DNA of 64,000 nucleotides from assembly GCA_003280185.1 (NCBI GenBank), contig QCFP01000002.1, positions 14,024 through 78,023 on the forward strand, in the 5' to 3' direction. Both the position numbers and the translations under genes were made by a program. The notes beneath the pieces were generated by a model. That model had not been told where the DNA came from and ran no database searches. It worked only from the letters and a program-made list of their open reading frames with translations. This DNA comes from Prochlorococcus sp. AG-363-L02. GTDB lineage: Bacteria > Cyanobacteriota > Cyanobacteriia > PCC-6307 > Cyanobiaceae. Positions 11,427 through 21,394 of this stretch are shown here, one piece after another. Position 1 is the stretch's first letter. Each line of letters begins with the position of its first letter.

Positions 11427-12095
11427 TTATATCCAACGACTTAGAAGACTTAGTAAGCCAGTACTTAGAAAAAAGATCCCACTTAAGGCCGGAATCCACT
11501 TTGTTATTGGCCTAATTGCTAGCAGGTTAGGGATCGTTGCTGCAGCAGTGCCTGCCAGCATAAGAGGGATCACTTGGCCGATACCAAACGCTGCTAGGAA
11601 AATGGACCCAATAAATGGATTCCCATGCTGAGCTATCCAGCCAAGCAACACAGCTAACACAGGAGTGGAACAGGGTGATGATGCGAAGCCAAAAGCCATT
11701 CCTGCAGCTACAGGTGCAAAGGCTGTGGGAACTCGTTCTTGCCATGCTTTAGGGTCTGGTCCTTCAGGAAAAGGTAATTTGATGAGCCCAAGCAAATTTA
11801 GCCCCATTAAAATTGCCAGGATTGAAACTATTGTTGGAATTAATGGCGGCACTTGTCCATAGATTCGACCTACTAATCCGCTTAGACTTCCGAGGAAAAT
11901 TAAAGAGAAAATAATCCCACTACAGAAAGAAACACTTCTGCGCCAAGGAGCTGCCTGATTATCAAATCCTGCAAGATAGGCAACAGTGACAGGAAGGAGT
12001 GATAATGAGCAGGGGCCAAGGCTAGTTAACAATCCTCCTAAAAAGACAATTGCAATAGTGAGGGGTCCAAGGTGCTCAAGACCATGCTTCAGCAA
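11427..12095 (-). CDS. ccdA: Thiol-disulfide transporter CcdA
   Basis: A 222-residue polytopic membrane protein of the CcdA/DsbD-beta family that moves electrons across the membrane to reduce apocytochrome cysteines. The two family cysteines are visible in 'SLGPCSLSLLPV' and 'FASSPCSTPVLA'. The only usable in-frame start is TTG at 12095; upstream codons run back to a TAG without ATG or GTG. The downstream partner ccsB starts 3 bp after the stop. Confidence 0.9.
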   Translation of the reverse strand: MLKHGLEHLGPLTIAIVFLGGLLTSLGPCSLSLLPVTVAYLAGFDNQAAPWRRSVSFCSGIIFSLIFLGSLSGLVGRIYGQVPPLIPTIVSILAILMGLNLLGLIKLPFPEGPDPKAWQERVPTAFAPVAAGMAFGFASSPCSTPVLAVLLGWIAQHGNPFIGSIFLAAFGIGQVIPLMLAGTAAATIPNLLAIRPITKWIPALSGIFFLSTGLLSLLSRWI

Positions 12096-12185
12096 CTCTT
12101 GACTAGTACTTGCAAGATCAGAAATGGCTAATTCAAGTGAATTTATGGCTTTGGTCGGCTATGCCGGGTGAGGTTGATTTGTTTA

Positions 12186-13451
12186 CTACCTTATCGATTT
12201 TTGAACTTTATTGGGTCTTCTGTCTGGAAGGAATCCTGTTGATTCAAGTGAGCATCTAATCAGTAAACCTGCTAGAAATAAACTTGAGATTAAAGAATTT
12301 CCTCCGTAGCTAACTAGTGGTAAAGGTAAGCCAGTTGTTGGCATTGCTCCAGAAGCTACAGCAATATTCATTATTGATTGACCAACAAGAATTGTTGTTG
12401 AACCAATGGCCACTAATTTTGCTTGATTGTTTCTGCATCTAAGTGCAACCCTTAGACCTAGAAAAGCAATTAGCAGGAGAAAAAATAAAAGCATTAGAGA
12501 CCCGATGAAGCCAAATTCTTCGGCAAAAACAGCAAAAATAAAGTCTGTGCTTTGTATAGGAAGATATTGCAATTTTTGAGTAGAGAGTCCATAACCCTCA
12601 CCAAACCAGCCACCTGAACCTATCGCCAAAAGACTTTGGATGAGTTGATATCCCGTGCCTTGGGGGTCTTGCCAGGGATCAAGAAACGAAGTTACTCTTA
12701 GTCTTTGGTATTCATTCAAAAAAATACTTGCTGTGCCCAATAAGCTTCCTGCAATTGCAGTAGAGAATAGGCTCCTTAAACGTACTCCAGAGGCTAAAGC
12801 AATCAGCCAAATGAGGATGCCTATTAGTCCAGCAGTGCTTAAGTTTGGTTGTTTCAAAATAAGTAAAAGTAATGTCGCAAAAACTCCCAGCCAGAGTAGT
12901 TTCTGATCTGAACTAATTCTTTTCCAATGTGCAAAAGTGCTAGCTGCCTGGAGAACAACAAAGGGCTTAATTATCTCTGATGGCTGTATCTGTATTGGCC
13001 CAAGAATTAACCATCTACTAGCTCCATTAACTGTGCTCCCTATGAGCAGGGTTGCACCAACCAGAACACATCCAATTATCACACCAGTTCCAGCAATCTT
13101 GAGCCAGCGCCTCAGACTTGTTGAGATGACTAGAAAAAGAAGACTCCAGCTAGATAGAAGCCAGAGAATCTGTCTTTTTATGTAATAGGATCCATCACTC
13201 ATTTCTCTAGCAGCTACCCACCAACTTGCTGAACCGAGAACTAATAGCCCTGCCAGGCTCCAAAACCCTAAAAGACTTAGTAAAAGCCTTGTTTCTGCAG
13301 GCCAGAGGCTCCAAGGGAGAGGAAGTTGTTTTTGCCAGAAAGAAATTTCTTTTGGATATCTTAGAAAGCTTTCCTTGCCCTTTGCATTTCTATAAGGCAT
13401 CTCTCTTTTTATTGGCTTTGAGGGGTAACCCAAGAGATGAAAAGAGAGCAT
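12186..13451 (-). CDS. ftsW: SEDS-family cell division protein FtsW
   Basis: A 421-residue multi-spanning SEDS protein (septal peptidoglycan glycosyltransferase). Family landmarks include 'GASRWLILGPIQIQPSEIIKP' (shown as GASRWL and QPSEIIKP), 'GFIGSLMLL', and near the end 'TTGLPLPLVSYGGNS'. A cytosolic, basic N-terminal extension of about 50 residues precedes the first helix. An in-frame ATG at 13397 (MPYRNAKG) is an alternative start. FtsW rather than RodA is preferred from the N-terminal form, but the two cannot be firmly separated by eye. Confidence 0.88.
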   Translation of the reverse strand: MLSFHLLGYPSKPIKREMPYRNAKGKESFLRYPKEISFWQKQLPLPWSLWPAETRLLLSLLGFWSLAGLLVLGSASWWVAAREMSDGSYYIKRQILWLLSSWSLLFLVISTSLRRWLKIAGTGVIIGCVLVGATLLIGSTVNGASRWLILGPIQIQPSEIIKPFVVLQAASTFAHWKRISSDQKLLWLGVFATLLLLILKQPNLSTAGLIGILIWLIALASGVRLRSLFSTAIAGSLLGTASIFLNEYQRLRVTSFLDPWQDPQGTGYQLIQSLLAIGSGGWFGEGYGLSTQKLQYLPIQSTDFIFAVFAEEFGFIGSLMLLFFLLLIAFLGLRVALRCRNNQAKLVAIGSTTILVGQSIMNIAVASGAMPTTGLPLPLVSYGGNSLISSLFLAGLLIRCSLESTGFLPDRRPNKVQKSIR

Positions 13452-13817
13452 TTGACTCTATTGATACGTCTATAGAGTGTTTTGCCAAGTCTGAGCGCAA
13501 ACAAATAAATACAAGAGGTAGATTTTGTCGAGTTTTTAATAAAATGGATTTTTTGATATAAGCCTATAAGCTCATTTCACATAGGGGATGAAAATGAATG
13601 TTCTTAATCATATGCTTATAAGTTAAATTTTATTATCTTTTTTTTAATTTAATTAGGGAATTCTAATATTTATCTGACCTTAAGATATCGTTTGTATTGT
13701 GCTTCTTAGGTGTAAGAGAATGCAGTGGTAAAGTTATATTTTCTTTTACTCTGATCATATAGCTGTTTATAAAAGCTATGATTTGTTTTGTATTCATAGA
13801 TTCTGGAGCAGTCTCAA
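13452..13817. other. AT-rich intergenic region between divergent genes
   Basis: A 366-bp spacer between the divergent ftsW and methyltransferase genes, very AT-rich from 13560 (for example the T-rich run at 13637-13650). It must hold promoters for both genes. I see no convincing ORF, RNA gene or palindrome in it. The plus-strand open frame running into it from 13226 is mostly antisense to ftsW and is not believed. Confidence 0.6.
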
Positions 13818-15008
13818 TTGAGTCAGACTTCGTGCGCTGTTAGCGATTTCTATGATCGTTTCCCATACCCTTGTGATGTGCTTATAGATGGCCCTCCCCC
13901 TGGATACAATTGGCGTTGGTGTTTTGAGGCGGCCTATGCTTCATGTTCCGGCAATTTGTTTGGATCAAAGCATGGACAATTTACGCTAAAGATTCTTGAT
14001 GCAGGTTGTGGGACTGGAGTGAGCACAGATTATCTGGCTCATTTGAATCCTGGGTCGGAAATATTTGCCATAGACATCTCTAAGAATGCTTTGAAAATTG
14101 CATCAAAACGTTTATCTCGCTCTAAAGCATTTGATATTGCGAAAGTCTCTTTTGAGAAGACTAGTTTATATGAATTACCTCATATAAACTATTTTGATTT
14201 CGTAAACTCTGTAGGGGTTTTGCATCATTTGACTGATCCATCCTCTGGTTTGAAAAAACTAGCTTCATGTATGAAACCTGGAGGTATTTTGCATGTTTTT
14301 TTGTATGCAGAAGTTGGGCGTAGGGAAATAAGAAGTGTTCAGAGATCATTAACTTCTCTTGGATTAGTCCCAAATGATGAGGGAGTTAGATTAGGGCGCA
14401 AAATGCTATCAGAGTTGCCTTCCTGTAGCCAATTGCGTAGGAATTATGAGGAGAAATGGTCTGATGAATGTAGAGCAGATGTGAATTTTGCAGATATGTA
14501 TTTACACCCTCAAGAGGTTAATTATAATCTTGATACTTTGTTTCAGTTGATTGAGAGTACTGACCTGATTTTTGTGGGATTTTCTAACCCTGAGACTTGG
14601 AATATTGCTAGGTTGTTGAAGGGAGAACTTCTTGCAATTGCTAAGGAGATGTCATTAATGAAGCAGTGGAAGCTTATAGAAGACTTGGATTTAAGCATAA
14701 GTCATTTTGAATTCTTTCTCGCTAAGAAACCTTTTCCTATTTTGGACTGGGTAGATGACTCCAGTTTACTTTCTGCTTCTGGAAAGATAAGTCCTTGTTT
14801 ATGGGGGTGGCCGACTAAAGATTTGCTTGATAGGGATATGGCGCCCTTGAAGTTGAGTTCTGAGTCTTTCGAGTTTTTGAATGTATTGCATTCATCACGT
14901 CCTGGAACACCATTAAGCGAGTTACCTCTTGGATGGTCATCAAGTCAGATCGCTTCTACAGCAAGGGATTTGTTGTTACGGCATGTAATTTTGATCTCTC
15001 CAGGCTGA
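13818..15008 (+). CDS. Class I SAM-dependent methyltransferase
   Basis: A 396-residue protein with a clear SAM-binding core: motif I 'ILDAGCGTGVSTDYLA' near residue 57, an acidic residue in 'EIFAIDIS', and 'FDFVNSVGVLHHLTDP' as motif IV. The N-terminal 'FYDRFPYPCDVLIDGPP' and a C-terminal half of about 230 residues are outside the core, so substrate choice is unclear. The TTG at 13818 is the only usable start: a TAG lies 7 codons upstream and the only other candidate is CTG. It stands 53 bp before atp1. Confidence 0.82.
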   Translation: MSQTSCAVSDFYDRFPYPCDVLIDGPPPGYNWRWCFEAAYASCSGNLFGSKHGQFTLKILDAGCGTGVSTDYLAHLNPGSEIFAIDISKNALKIASKRLSRSKAFDIAKVSFEKTSLYELPHINYFDFVNSVGVLHHLTDPSSGLKKLASCMKPGGILHVFLYAEVGRREIRSVQRSLTSLGLVPNDEGVRLGRKMLSELPSCSQLRRNYEEKWSDECRADVNFADMYLHPQEVNYNLDTLFQLIESTDLIFVGFSNPETWNIARLLKGELLAIAKEMSLMKQWKLIEDLDLSISHFEFFLAKKPFPILDWVDDSSLLSASGKISPCLWGWPTKDLLDRDMAPLKLSSESFEFLNVLHSSRPGTPLSELPLGWSSSQIASTARDLLLRHVILISPG

Positions 15009-15061
15009 AGCCCTCAACATGGTAGATTCCGCGGGCCTTTATAGAAAGAGCCTCGGCTCAT

Positions 15062-15535
15062 TTGCTGGCATCTTCTCGGACTATTCCTGAACCTGATCCC
15101 TTGAAAGGAGATCAGACTTCACTGGAAACAGTTGGGGTGGAAGGCGTTGCCGGCGAGAACCTAGAGTCAAATTTGCCCTCGTATGTAGACAATTCTTCGC
15201 TAGAGGAATTTCAAAACTTTCAGAGTGGTTCAATTTTTTCAACTTTGGTTCTTGCTGCCTTGGCGGCCGCAATTACTGCGGTTTTCTCTGATTTTCATAT
15301 CGCCAGCAGCTTGCTTGTTGGTGGTTTCTCAGGAGCTTTATACCTGTGGCTTTTGGCTCGCAGTGTTCAAAAGCTTGGGAAAGATTCACAGAACTTGGCC
15401 AAAACGCAACTTCTTGTTCCAGTAGTTCTTTTTCTGGCATCTACAAAGTTGCCATTTTTGGAACTTTTTCCAGCAATCGTTGGCTTTTTCCTTTATAAGC
15501 CAGCAGTCCTTCTTAAGGTTTTCTTGAGTGATTAA
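15062..15535 (+). CDS. atp1: ATP synthase protein I (Atp1/AtpI)
   Basis: A small membrane protein of up to 157 residues at the head of the ATP synthase operon. It has an acidic, poorly conserved N-terminus and then about four hydrophobic segments (residues about 57-75, 82-98, 118-135, 137-153). AtpI proteins assist assembly of the c-ring. The annotated TTG at 15062 is uncertain; a TTG at 15101 (LKGDQTS...) is in frame and preceded by no better signal. The next gene, atpB, starts 85 bp downstream. Confidence 0.82.
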   Translation: MLASSRTIPEPDPLKGDQTSLETVGVEGVAGENLESNLPSYVDNSSLEEFQNFQSGSIFSTLVLAALAAAITAVFSDFHIASSLLVGGFSGALYLWLLARSVQKLGKDSQNLAKTQLLVPVVLFLASTKLPFLELFPAIVGFFLYKPAVLLKVFLSD

Positions 15536-15620
15536 ACTTGAGTCAAAATCAATGCCTGTTGGACTTTTTTAAAGGCTTCTCAAAACACAATTGTTTTAAC
15601 TAACCACACTTAAACTCTAA

Positions 15621-16346
15621 ATGGGTACCTTGCCATTTATTTTTCCCTTTGCCGAACTAGAGGTTGGCCAACATCTTTATTGGCAAATAGGGAACCTTAG
15701 GCTTCACGGCCAGGTTTTCATGACTTCCTGGATAGTGATAGGTGCCTTGTTAACTCTTGTGGTTGTTGGCACTAGAAAGATGGATAGGGATCCAAGAGGG
15801 GTGCAAAACCTCCTTGAATTCCTTTGGGATTACATTCGTGATCTTGCGAGAACCCAAATTGGGGAAAAGGCATATCGCGATTGGATGCCCTTCATAGGAA
15901 CATTGTTTCTTTTCATCTTTGTAAGTAATTGGGGAGGAGCTCTCGTCCCTTGGAGATTGATAAAGCTTCCTAGTGGTGAACTAGGTGCGCCTACAGCTGA
16001 TATCAACACAACTGTTGCGCTTGCTTTGCTCGTCTCACTCTCTTACTTCTATGCAGGTTTGAGTCGAAAGGGTTTGCGGTACTTCGAGTACTACGTTCAC
16101 CCGACTCCAATCATGCTCCCTTTCAAGATTGTTGAGGATTTCACAAAGCCTCTTTCACTTTCGTTTCGTCTTTTTGGAAACATCCTTGCAGATGAATTGG
16201 TTGTGGCTGTTTTGGTTTTTCTAGTTCCTCTCATTCTTCCAATTCCAGTGATGTTTCTGGGCCTTTTCACTAGTGCAATTCAGGCTTTGATTTTCGCCAC
16301 TCTTGCCGCTTATTACATCGGTGAGGCGGTCGAAGAGCATCATTGA
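15621..16346 (+). CDS. atpB: ATP synthase F0 subunit a
   Basis: A 241-residue polytopic subunit a of the F0 proton channel. Family landmarks are '[12 protein letters not shown]', '[13 protein letters not shown]' and the essential arginine in '[13 protein letters not shown]'. The C-terminus '[16 protein letters not shown]' is typical. It works with the c-ring encoded by atpE. The 168-bp gap to atpE holds two hairpins. Confidence 0.97.
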   Translation: MGTLPFIFPFAELEVGQHLYWQIGNLRLHGQVFMTSWIVIGALLTLVVVGTRKMDRDPRGVQNLLEFLWDYIRDLARTQIGEKAYRDWMPFIGTLFLFIFVSNWGGALVPWRLIKLPSGELGAPTADINTTVALALLVSLSYFYAGLSRKGLRYFEYYVHPTPIMLPFKIVEDFTKPLSLSFRLFGNILADELVVAVLVFLVPLILPIPVMFLGLFTSAIQALIFATLAAYYIGEAVEEHH

Positions 16347-16404
16347 GATCAAAATTTTTTCTAGGTCAAAATCCCATTTACCTAGCAAATTTTCTTGCGC
16401 AGAG

Positions 16405-16444
16405 GTCTGAAAAAAAACAGACCCGTCTCAAAATTATTTTGAGA
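16405..16444 (+). promoter_or_regulatory. Two adjacent hairpins in the atpB-atpE spacer
   Basis: Hairpin 1 pairs GTCTG (16405-16409) with CAGAC (16418-16422) around an A8 loop. Hairpin 2 pairs TCTCAAAA (16426-16433) with TTTTGAGA (16437-16444) around TTA. They lie 70-110 bp before the atpE start. Neither is followed by a clear T-run. They may stabilise or separate the atpE message, whose product is needed in many copies; this role is inferred. Confidence 0.6.
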
Positions 16445-16487
16445 TGTCCCCTCGCAGGTATAAACTCCCGGTCCCCTTCGCGCGTAA

Positions 16488-16763
<276 letters not shown>

Positions 16764-16901
16764 TCCTTTAATTCGGATAATTCCTCTCTTCAATTCACCT
16801 CATAAGGGCTTAGTTGAAGCGTTGTTTTAAACCGCTAAAGGAATTCTCAAAAGCTTTTCGCCGCATTACCGATTTTCTCAAACCACTTAGAGCCATTCTC
16901 T

Positions 16902-17363
16902 ATGATCAGTTTGTTTTTGTTAGGTGCAACTGAGGGAGGTCTATTCGACTTCGACGCCACTTTGCCTTTAATGGCAGTTCAGGTTGTACTTCTAACTTTC
17001 ATACTTAATTCTCTTTTCTTCAGGCCTGTTGGTCGTGTTGTAGAAGAGCGTGAAGGTTATGTCACAACAACAAGAGCAGAGGCCAAGGAGAAATTGCTTA
17101 AAGTAGAGAAGCTTGAGGCGGAACTTCTTGAACAGCTCAAGGGAGCTCGTCAAGCTGCTCAAAAGCTCATCAATGATGCTGAACAAGACTCAGACAGACT
17201 CTATCGAGAAGCATTGGCATTGGCCACAGCTGAGGCAAATGCTTCTCGAGAGGAGGCTCGCCGTGAGATTGACTCACAAAGAGAGTCTGCTTTAAATCAG
17301 CTCAAAGTGGACTCAGAGAAGCTTGGAGATCTAATAGTTGAACGACTTTTGGGAGCCAAATGA
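16902..17363 (+). CDS. atpG: ATP synthase F0 subunit b'
   Basis: A 153-residue b-type stator subunit: one N-terminal membrane segment ('[20 protein letters not shown]', residues about 21-40) followed by a long charged coiled coil. Cyanobacteria and chloroplasts have two different b subunits, and the first of the pair in this order is b'. Its TGA overlaps the ATG of atpF by 4 bases (17360-17363). Confidence 0.94.
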   Translation: MISLFLLGATEGGLFDFDATLPLMAVQVVLLTFILNSLFFRPVGRVVEEREGYVTTTRAEAKEKLLKVEKLEAELLEQLKGARQAAQKLINDAEQDSDRLYREALALATAEANASREEARREIDSQRESALNQLKVDSEKLGDLIVERLLGAK

Positions 17364-17875
17364 ACTTTTCTTTGATTTTTGCTTCTGGGGGATTTGGTCT
17401 CAATCTCAATTTGTTTGAGACCAATATCATCAATCTGTCGGTTGTTATTTTTGGACTTTATAAGTTCTTGCCTAATTTTCTAGGGGGGATTTTAAAACGC
17501 CGAAGAGAAGCAATCTTGGTTGACCTTACAGAAGCTGAAGAACGTCTTGCTAATTCATCAAGAGCACTTCAAGAGGCTCAGAAAGAGCTTGCTGCTGCTG
17601 AGCAGAAAGCTCAACAGATACGTTCAGATTGCAAGCTTAGAGCTGAAGCTATTCGCTTAGAAAGTGAAAAGCGCACTGTTGAAGAAATGGCTCGAATTAA
17701 GCAAGGGGCCGCATCTGATCTGAATGCAGAAGCTGTTCGAGTTAGCTCTCAGTTGCGTCGTGAGGCTGCTCGTTTGGCCATTGAGAAGGCTTTGGAGACA
17801 TTGCCTAGAAAGCTAGACGAGAAAGCTAAGTCAGATTTTGTAACCCAGTCAATTAATAACATGGGAGCTTCCTGA
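17360..17875 (+). CDS. atpF: ATP synthase F0 subunit b
   Basis: A 171-residue stator subunit: a membrane anchor around residues 20-40 ('[19 protein letters not shown]') and then a long charged coiled coil rich in Ala and Glu. It pairs with b' to link F0 to the F1 head. It overlaps atpG at its start and touches atpH (TGATG, stop and ATG sharing one base at 17875). Confidence 0.95.
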   Translation: MNFSLIFASGGFGLNLNLFETNIINLSVVIFGLYKFLPNFLGGILKRRREAILVDLTEAEERLANSSRALQEAQKELAAAEQKAQQIRSDCKLRAEAIRLESEKRTVEEMARIKQGAASDLNAEAVRVSSQLRREAARLAIEKALETLPRKLDEKAKSDFVTQSINNMGAS

Positions 17876-18423
17876 TGCCACTACTAAATACCATTACAAC
17901 CCCTTATGCAGAGGCTTTTCTCCAGGTGGCAGAGAGCCGTAAAGAGGTTGATAAGGTCGTGACTCAGGCAAAGTCCTTGCTTGAACTATGGAATGAGACC
18001 CCGGAGCTAAGTGATGCGATGGCCTCTCCAGTTTTGGAAGTTCAATCTAAGAAGGATGCTCTTGAAAAGCTTTTTGCGAAGCAGTTGACCCCATCCTTTC
18101 TTAATTTTCTAAAGCTTTTGGCTGATCGCCAACGCATTGGTTTGCTTGATTCAGTTCTTGAGCGACTACTCGAGATCTATCGTGATCAGCGCAATATTGC
18201 GCTTGCAACAGTCACGTCAGCCTCTGAGCTTACAGAAAGTCAACAAGCAGAACTTTTAAAGAAGATTCAGCTAGTAGCAGGTACTAAAAAGCTTGAGATC
18301 AATCTCAAGGTTGATCCGAATTTGATTGGTGGCTTCGTCGTTAGCGTAGGCTCCAAGGTCATTGATGCAAGCGTCTCTGGTCAAGTTCGCCGCCTTGGAT
18401 TGGCGCTGGCCAAAGTGAGCTAG
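17875..18423 (+). CDS. atpH: ATP synthase F1 subunit delta
   Basis: A 182-residue delta (OSCP-type) subunit. It begins 'PLLNTITTPYAEAFLQVA' and ends 'GGFVVSVGSKVIDASVSGQVRRL' (GGFVVSVGSKVIDAS, then a short tail), the conserved family C-terminus. It fixes the stator to the top of the alpha3beta3 head. It is coupled to atpF by a one-base stop/start overlap and followed by atpA after 54 bp. Confidence 0.96.
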   Translation: MPLLNTITTPYAEAFLQVAESRKEVDKVVTQAKSLLELWNETPELSDAMASPVLEVQSKKDALEKLFAKQLTPSFLNFLKLLADRQRIGLLDSVLERLLEIYRDQRNIALATVTSASELTESQQAELLKKIQLVAGTKKLEINLKVDPNLIGGFVVSVGSKVIDASVSGQVRRLGLALAKVS

Positions 18424-18477
18424 CTCTCCTTCACCACCCCCTAAACAAGTTTTTCACCCAAACACCTCAACACCCTC

Positions 18478-19995
18478 ATGGTTTCCATTCGTCCCGACGA
18501 GATCAGCTCAATCCTTAAGAAGCAGATCGCTGACTATGACAAGTCAGTTTCCGTTAGCAATGTTGGTAGTGTTCTCCAAGTAGGAGATGGCATTGCACGC
18601 ATATATGGCCTTGAGGAGGTCATGGCAGGCGAATTGGTGGAGTTTGAGGATGGAACTGAGGGGATTGCTCTGAATCTTGAAGACGACAATGTAGGCGCGG
18701 TGCTAATGGGAGAAGGCCTTGGGATTCAGGAAGGAAGCACTGTTAAAGCGACAGGAAAAATTGCTTCAGTTCCGGTAGGGGAAGGTACTTTGGGACGGGT
18801 TGTTAACCCGTTGGGACAACCAGTTGATGGGAATGGCGAAATATCTTCAACTGAATCTCGCCTTATTGAATCTGTTGCTCCTGGAATTATTAAGAGAAAG
18901 TCAGTACATGAGCCGATGCAAACAGGGATCACATCGATTGATGCCATGATTCCAATCGGACGTGGCCAGCGTGAGCTCATAATTGGGGATCGTCAGACAG
19001 GTAAAACAGCAATCGCTCTAGATACGATTATCAATCAGAAAGGTGAAGATGTCGTCTGTGTTTATGTAGCTATAGGCCAGAAGTCCGCATCAGTTGCAAA
19101 CGTTGTTGAGGTTTTGCGTGAGAAGGGAGCCCTTGATTACACGGTGGTAGTGAATGCAAGTGCATCTGACCCAGCTGCTTTGCAGTACTTGGCTCCATAT
19201 ACCGGCGCCGCAATCGCTGAGTATTTCATGTATAAAGGCAAAGCAACTTTGGTTATTTATGATGATTTAACAAAGCAGGCCCAGGCTTATCGCCAGATGT
19301 CTTTATTGCTTCGTCGTCCTCCTGGGCGTGAGGCCTATCCAGGAGATGTTTTCTATCTTCATAGTCGCTTACTTGAAAGAGCAGCAAAATTATCAGATTC
19401 AATGGGCAAAGGCTCAATGACGGCCTTGCCAATCATCGAGACACAAGCTGGTGATGTTTCTGCATACATTCCTACAAACGTTATATCTATTACTGATGGC
19501 CAAATCTTTCTAAGCTCTGATCTTTTTAATTCTGGACTGCGTCCAGCTATCAACGTTGGTATTTCGGTTAGCAGAGTTGGAGGTGCTGCCCAAACAAAAG
19601 CAATTAAGAAAATTGCAGGAACATTAAAATTAGAATTGGCCCAGTTTGATGAACTAGCAGCCTTCTCTCAGTTTGCCTCTGATCTCGATGAGGCTACTCA
19701 GAATCAACTTGGCAGAGGTAAGCGCTTGCGCGAATTGCTCAAGCAGCCACAGTTTGCTCCATTGAATCTCGCGGAGCAGGTGGCGATTGTTTATGCAGGT
19801 GTCAAAGGGCTTATTGATGAAGTCCCAGAGGAAGAGGTTACACAATTTGCTAGGGAACTCCGAGAATATTTAAAAACTAATAAGGCCGAGTTTATTTCTA
19901 AAGTTCAACAAGAGAAGGTGCTTTCAGAAGATACTGAGAACATGTTGAAAGAGGCTATAAATGAGGTGAAAACCTCAATGCTAGCTTCGGTTTAA
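18478..19995 (+). CDS. atpA: ATP synthase F1 subunit alpha
   Basis: A 505-residue alpha subunit. The P-loop '[11 protein letters not shown]' is near residue 170, and '[17 protein letters not shown]' is the ATPase alpha/beta signature. The start [17 protein letters not shown] is the usual cyanobacterial N-terminus. Length and motifs are standard. Confidence 0.98.
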   Translation: MVSIRPDEISSILKKQIADYDKSVSVSNVGSVLQVGDGIARIYGLEEVMAGELVEFEDGTEGIALNLEDDNVGAVLMGEGLGIQEGSTVKATGKIASVPVGEGTLGRVVNPLGQPVDGNGEISSTESRLIESVAPGIIKRKSVHEPMQTGITSIDAMIPIGRGQRELIIGDRQTGKTAIALDTIINQKGEDVVCVYVAIGQKSASVANVVEVLREKGALDYTVVVNASASDPAALQYLAPYTGAAIAEYFMYKGKATLVIYDDLTKQAQAYRQMSLLLRRPPGREAYPGDVFYLHSRLLERAAKLSDSMGKGSMTALPIIETQAGDVSAYIPTNVISITDGQIFLSSDLFNSGLRPAINVGISVSRVGGAAQTKAIKKIAGTLKLELAQFDELAAFSQFASDLDEATQNQLGRGKRLRELLKQPQFAPLNLAEQVAIVYAGVKGLIDEVPEEEVTQFARELREYLKTNKAEFISKVQQEKVLSEDTENMLKEAINEVKTSMLASV

Positions 19996-20024
19996 TCCTT
20001 TTAGATATCTAGGAGGAATTAACT

Positions 20025-20975
20025 ATGGCTAATTTAAAGGACATTAGGGACCGGATTGTCTCAGTTAAAAACACACGAAAAATCACTGAGGCAATGAGGT
20101 TAGTAGCCGCAGCCAAGGTTCGTCGTGCTCAGGAACAGGTTCTCAGGAGTCGTCCCTTTGCAGATCGTTTAGCACGTGTTTTGGAAAATATTCAATCTCG
20201 TATTCGCTTCGAACTTGCTGATGCACCATTACTAAAGACTCGTGACCTAAAACAAATCACGCTAGTAGCAGTAACTGGTGATAGAGGTTTATGTGGAGGG
20301 TATAACTCCAATATTATTAAACGAACTGAGCAGCGATTTGCAGAGTTAAAGTCCCAGGGTTTTGATCCTGACTTAGTCTTAATTGGTCGTAAAGCAATTA
20401 CATATTTTCAAAACAGATCAAGCACTTATAAAATTCGTTCAACTTTCGCTGATCTTGAGCAAGTCCCAACTGCTCAAGATGCTGAGTCAATTACCAGTGA
20501 GGTTTTGGCGGAATTCCTTTCTGAGAGCACCGACAGAGTAGAGATGATTTATACCAAGTTCATTAATTTGGTAAGTTGTATGCCTGTCGTACAAACACTT
20601 TTGCCATTAGACCCTCAGGGAATAGCAGAAGAAGAAGATGAGATCTTTAGGCTTACAACCAAAGAGAGTCGTTTGACTGTTGAAAAAGGTTCTGGACCTG
20701 CAAATGAGCAACCAAGTCTTCCCTCAGATATTGTTTTTGAGCAAAGTCCTGAGCAATTGCTTAACTCATTACTTCCTCTTTACTTGCAAAACCAACTCTT
20801 GAGAGCATTGCAAGAGTCAGCTGCTTCTGAATTAGCAAGCAGAATGACTGCGATGAATAATGCAAGTGATAATGCAAAGGAATTAGCAAAGACTTTGACC
20901 CTTGATTACAATAAGGCTCGTCAGGCTGCTATTACTCAAGAGATTCTTGAGGTTGTTGGAGGTTCTTGCAGCTAG
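20025..20975 (+). CDS. atpC: ATP synthase F1 subunit gamma
   Basis: A 316-residue gamma subunit, the central rotor stalk. The N-terminus '[24 protein letters not shown]' (shown as [11 protein letters not shown] and [10 protein letters not shown]) and the C-terminal '[27 protein letters not shown]' region ([19 protein letters not shown]) are conserved. The middle segment around residues 195-225 is the extra loop of photosynthetic gamma subunits, without an obvious cysteine pair. A strong AGGAGG at 20011-20016 precedes the ATG. It is the last gene of this operon. Confidence 0.97.
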   Translation: MANLKDIRDRIVSVKNTRKITEAMRLVAAAKVRRAQEQVLRSRPFADRLARVLENIQSRIRFELADAPLLKTRDLKQITLVAVTGDRGLCGGYNSNIIKRTEQRFAELKSQGFDPDLVLIGRKAITYFQNRSSTYKIRSTFADLEQVPTAQDAESITSEVLAEFLSESTDRVEMIYTKFINLVSCMPVVQTLLPLDPQGIAEEEDEIFRLTTKESRLTVEKGSGPANEQPSLPSDIVFEQSPEQLLNSLLPLYLQNQLLRALQESAASELASRMTAMNNASDNAKELAKTLTLDYNKARQAAITQEILEVVGGSCS

Positions 20976-21054
20976 AGGTTAATAAGGGTATTTATATATT
21001 TTTTCCTACATAGCGCTATTTCTTTATAGGTATCCACAATAGTTTATTTTTCAA

Positions 21055-21080
21055 ACAGAGAATATTTGACTCTGTCTTTT
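21055..21080 (+). terminator. Weak hairpin terminator after the atp operon
   Basis: ACAGAG (21055-21060) pairs with CTCTGT (21070-21075) around a 9-nt loop, followed by CTTTT. It stands 80 bp after the gamma-subunit stop. A second stem, ACCCTT (21131-21136) with AAGGGT (21147-21152), lies just before the next gene. Confidence 0.5.
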
Positions 21081-21183
21081 CAGAATCTCTACCTATTCTT
21101 TAGGACTGATAATATTAAGATTGTATTTACACCCTTTTGTAAACATAAGGGTCATTTAGTTTTCTTTTCGGGTCATATCACAC

Positions 21184-21381
21184 ATGAAGTTAAATACTCA
21201 TAAACTTCAATTGAATTGGCCAGATGAATTGCCTCCAGAGCATTTGCGGCAGTGGCTGTTAAGGGAATTGAAGAGTCTTGGGAAACCTTTGCGTTGGGCG
21301 ATTACCTTAATTAGGCCTTGCGAGTCAGGAAGTTGTCGACTGATAACTGTTGAGGCGGTTGTAATCAAGGGAGAAAAATAA
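21184..21381 (+). CDS. Small conserved hypothetical protein
   Basis: A 65-residue protein, MKLNTHKLQLNWPDELPPEHL..., with a Trp-rich, amphipathic middle and a strand-like C-terminus (CRLITVEAVVIKG). It ends 13 bp before the DUF3326 gene on the same strand, so the two are probably cotranscribed. No known domain was recognised. Confidence 0.7.
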   Translation: MKLNTHKLQLNWPDELPPEHLRQWLLRELKSLGKPLRWAITLIRPCESGSCRLITVEAVVIKGEK

Positions 21382-21394
21382 TTCTGAATGATCC

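Noticed and set aside
13226..13561. Plus-strand open frame of 111 codons across the start of ftsW
   Set aside because: Two thirds of it is antisense to conserved FtsW coding sequence, and the composition is not protein-like.
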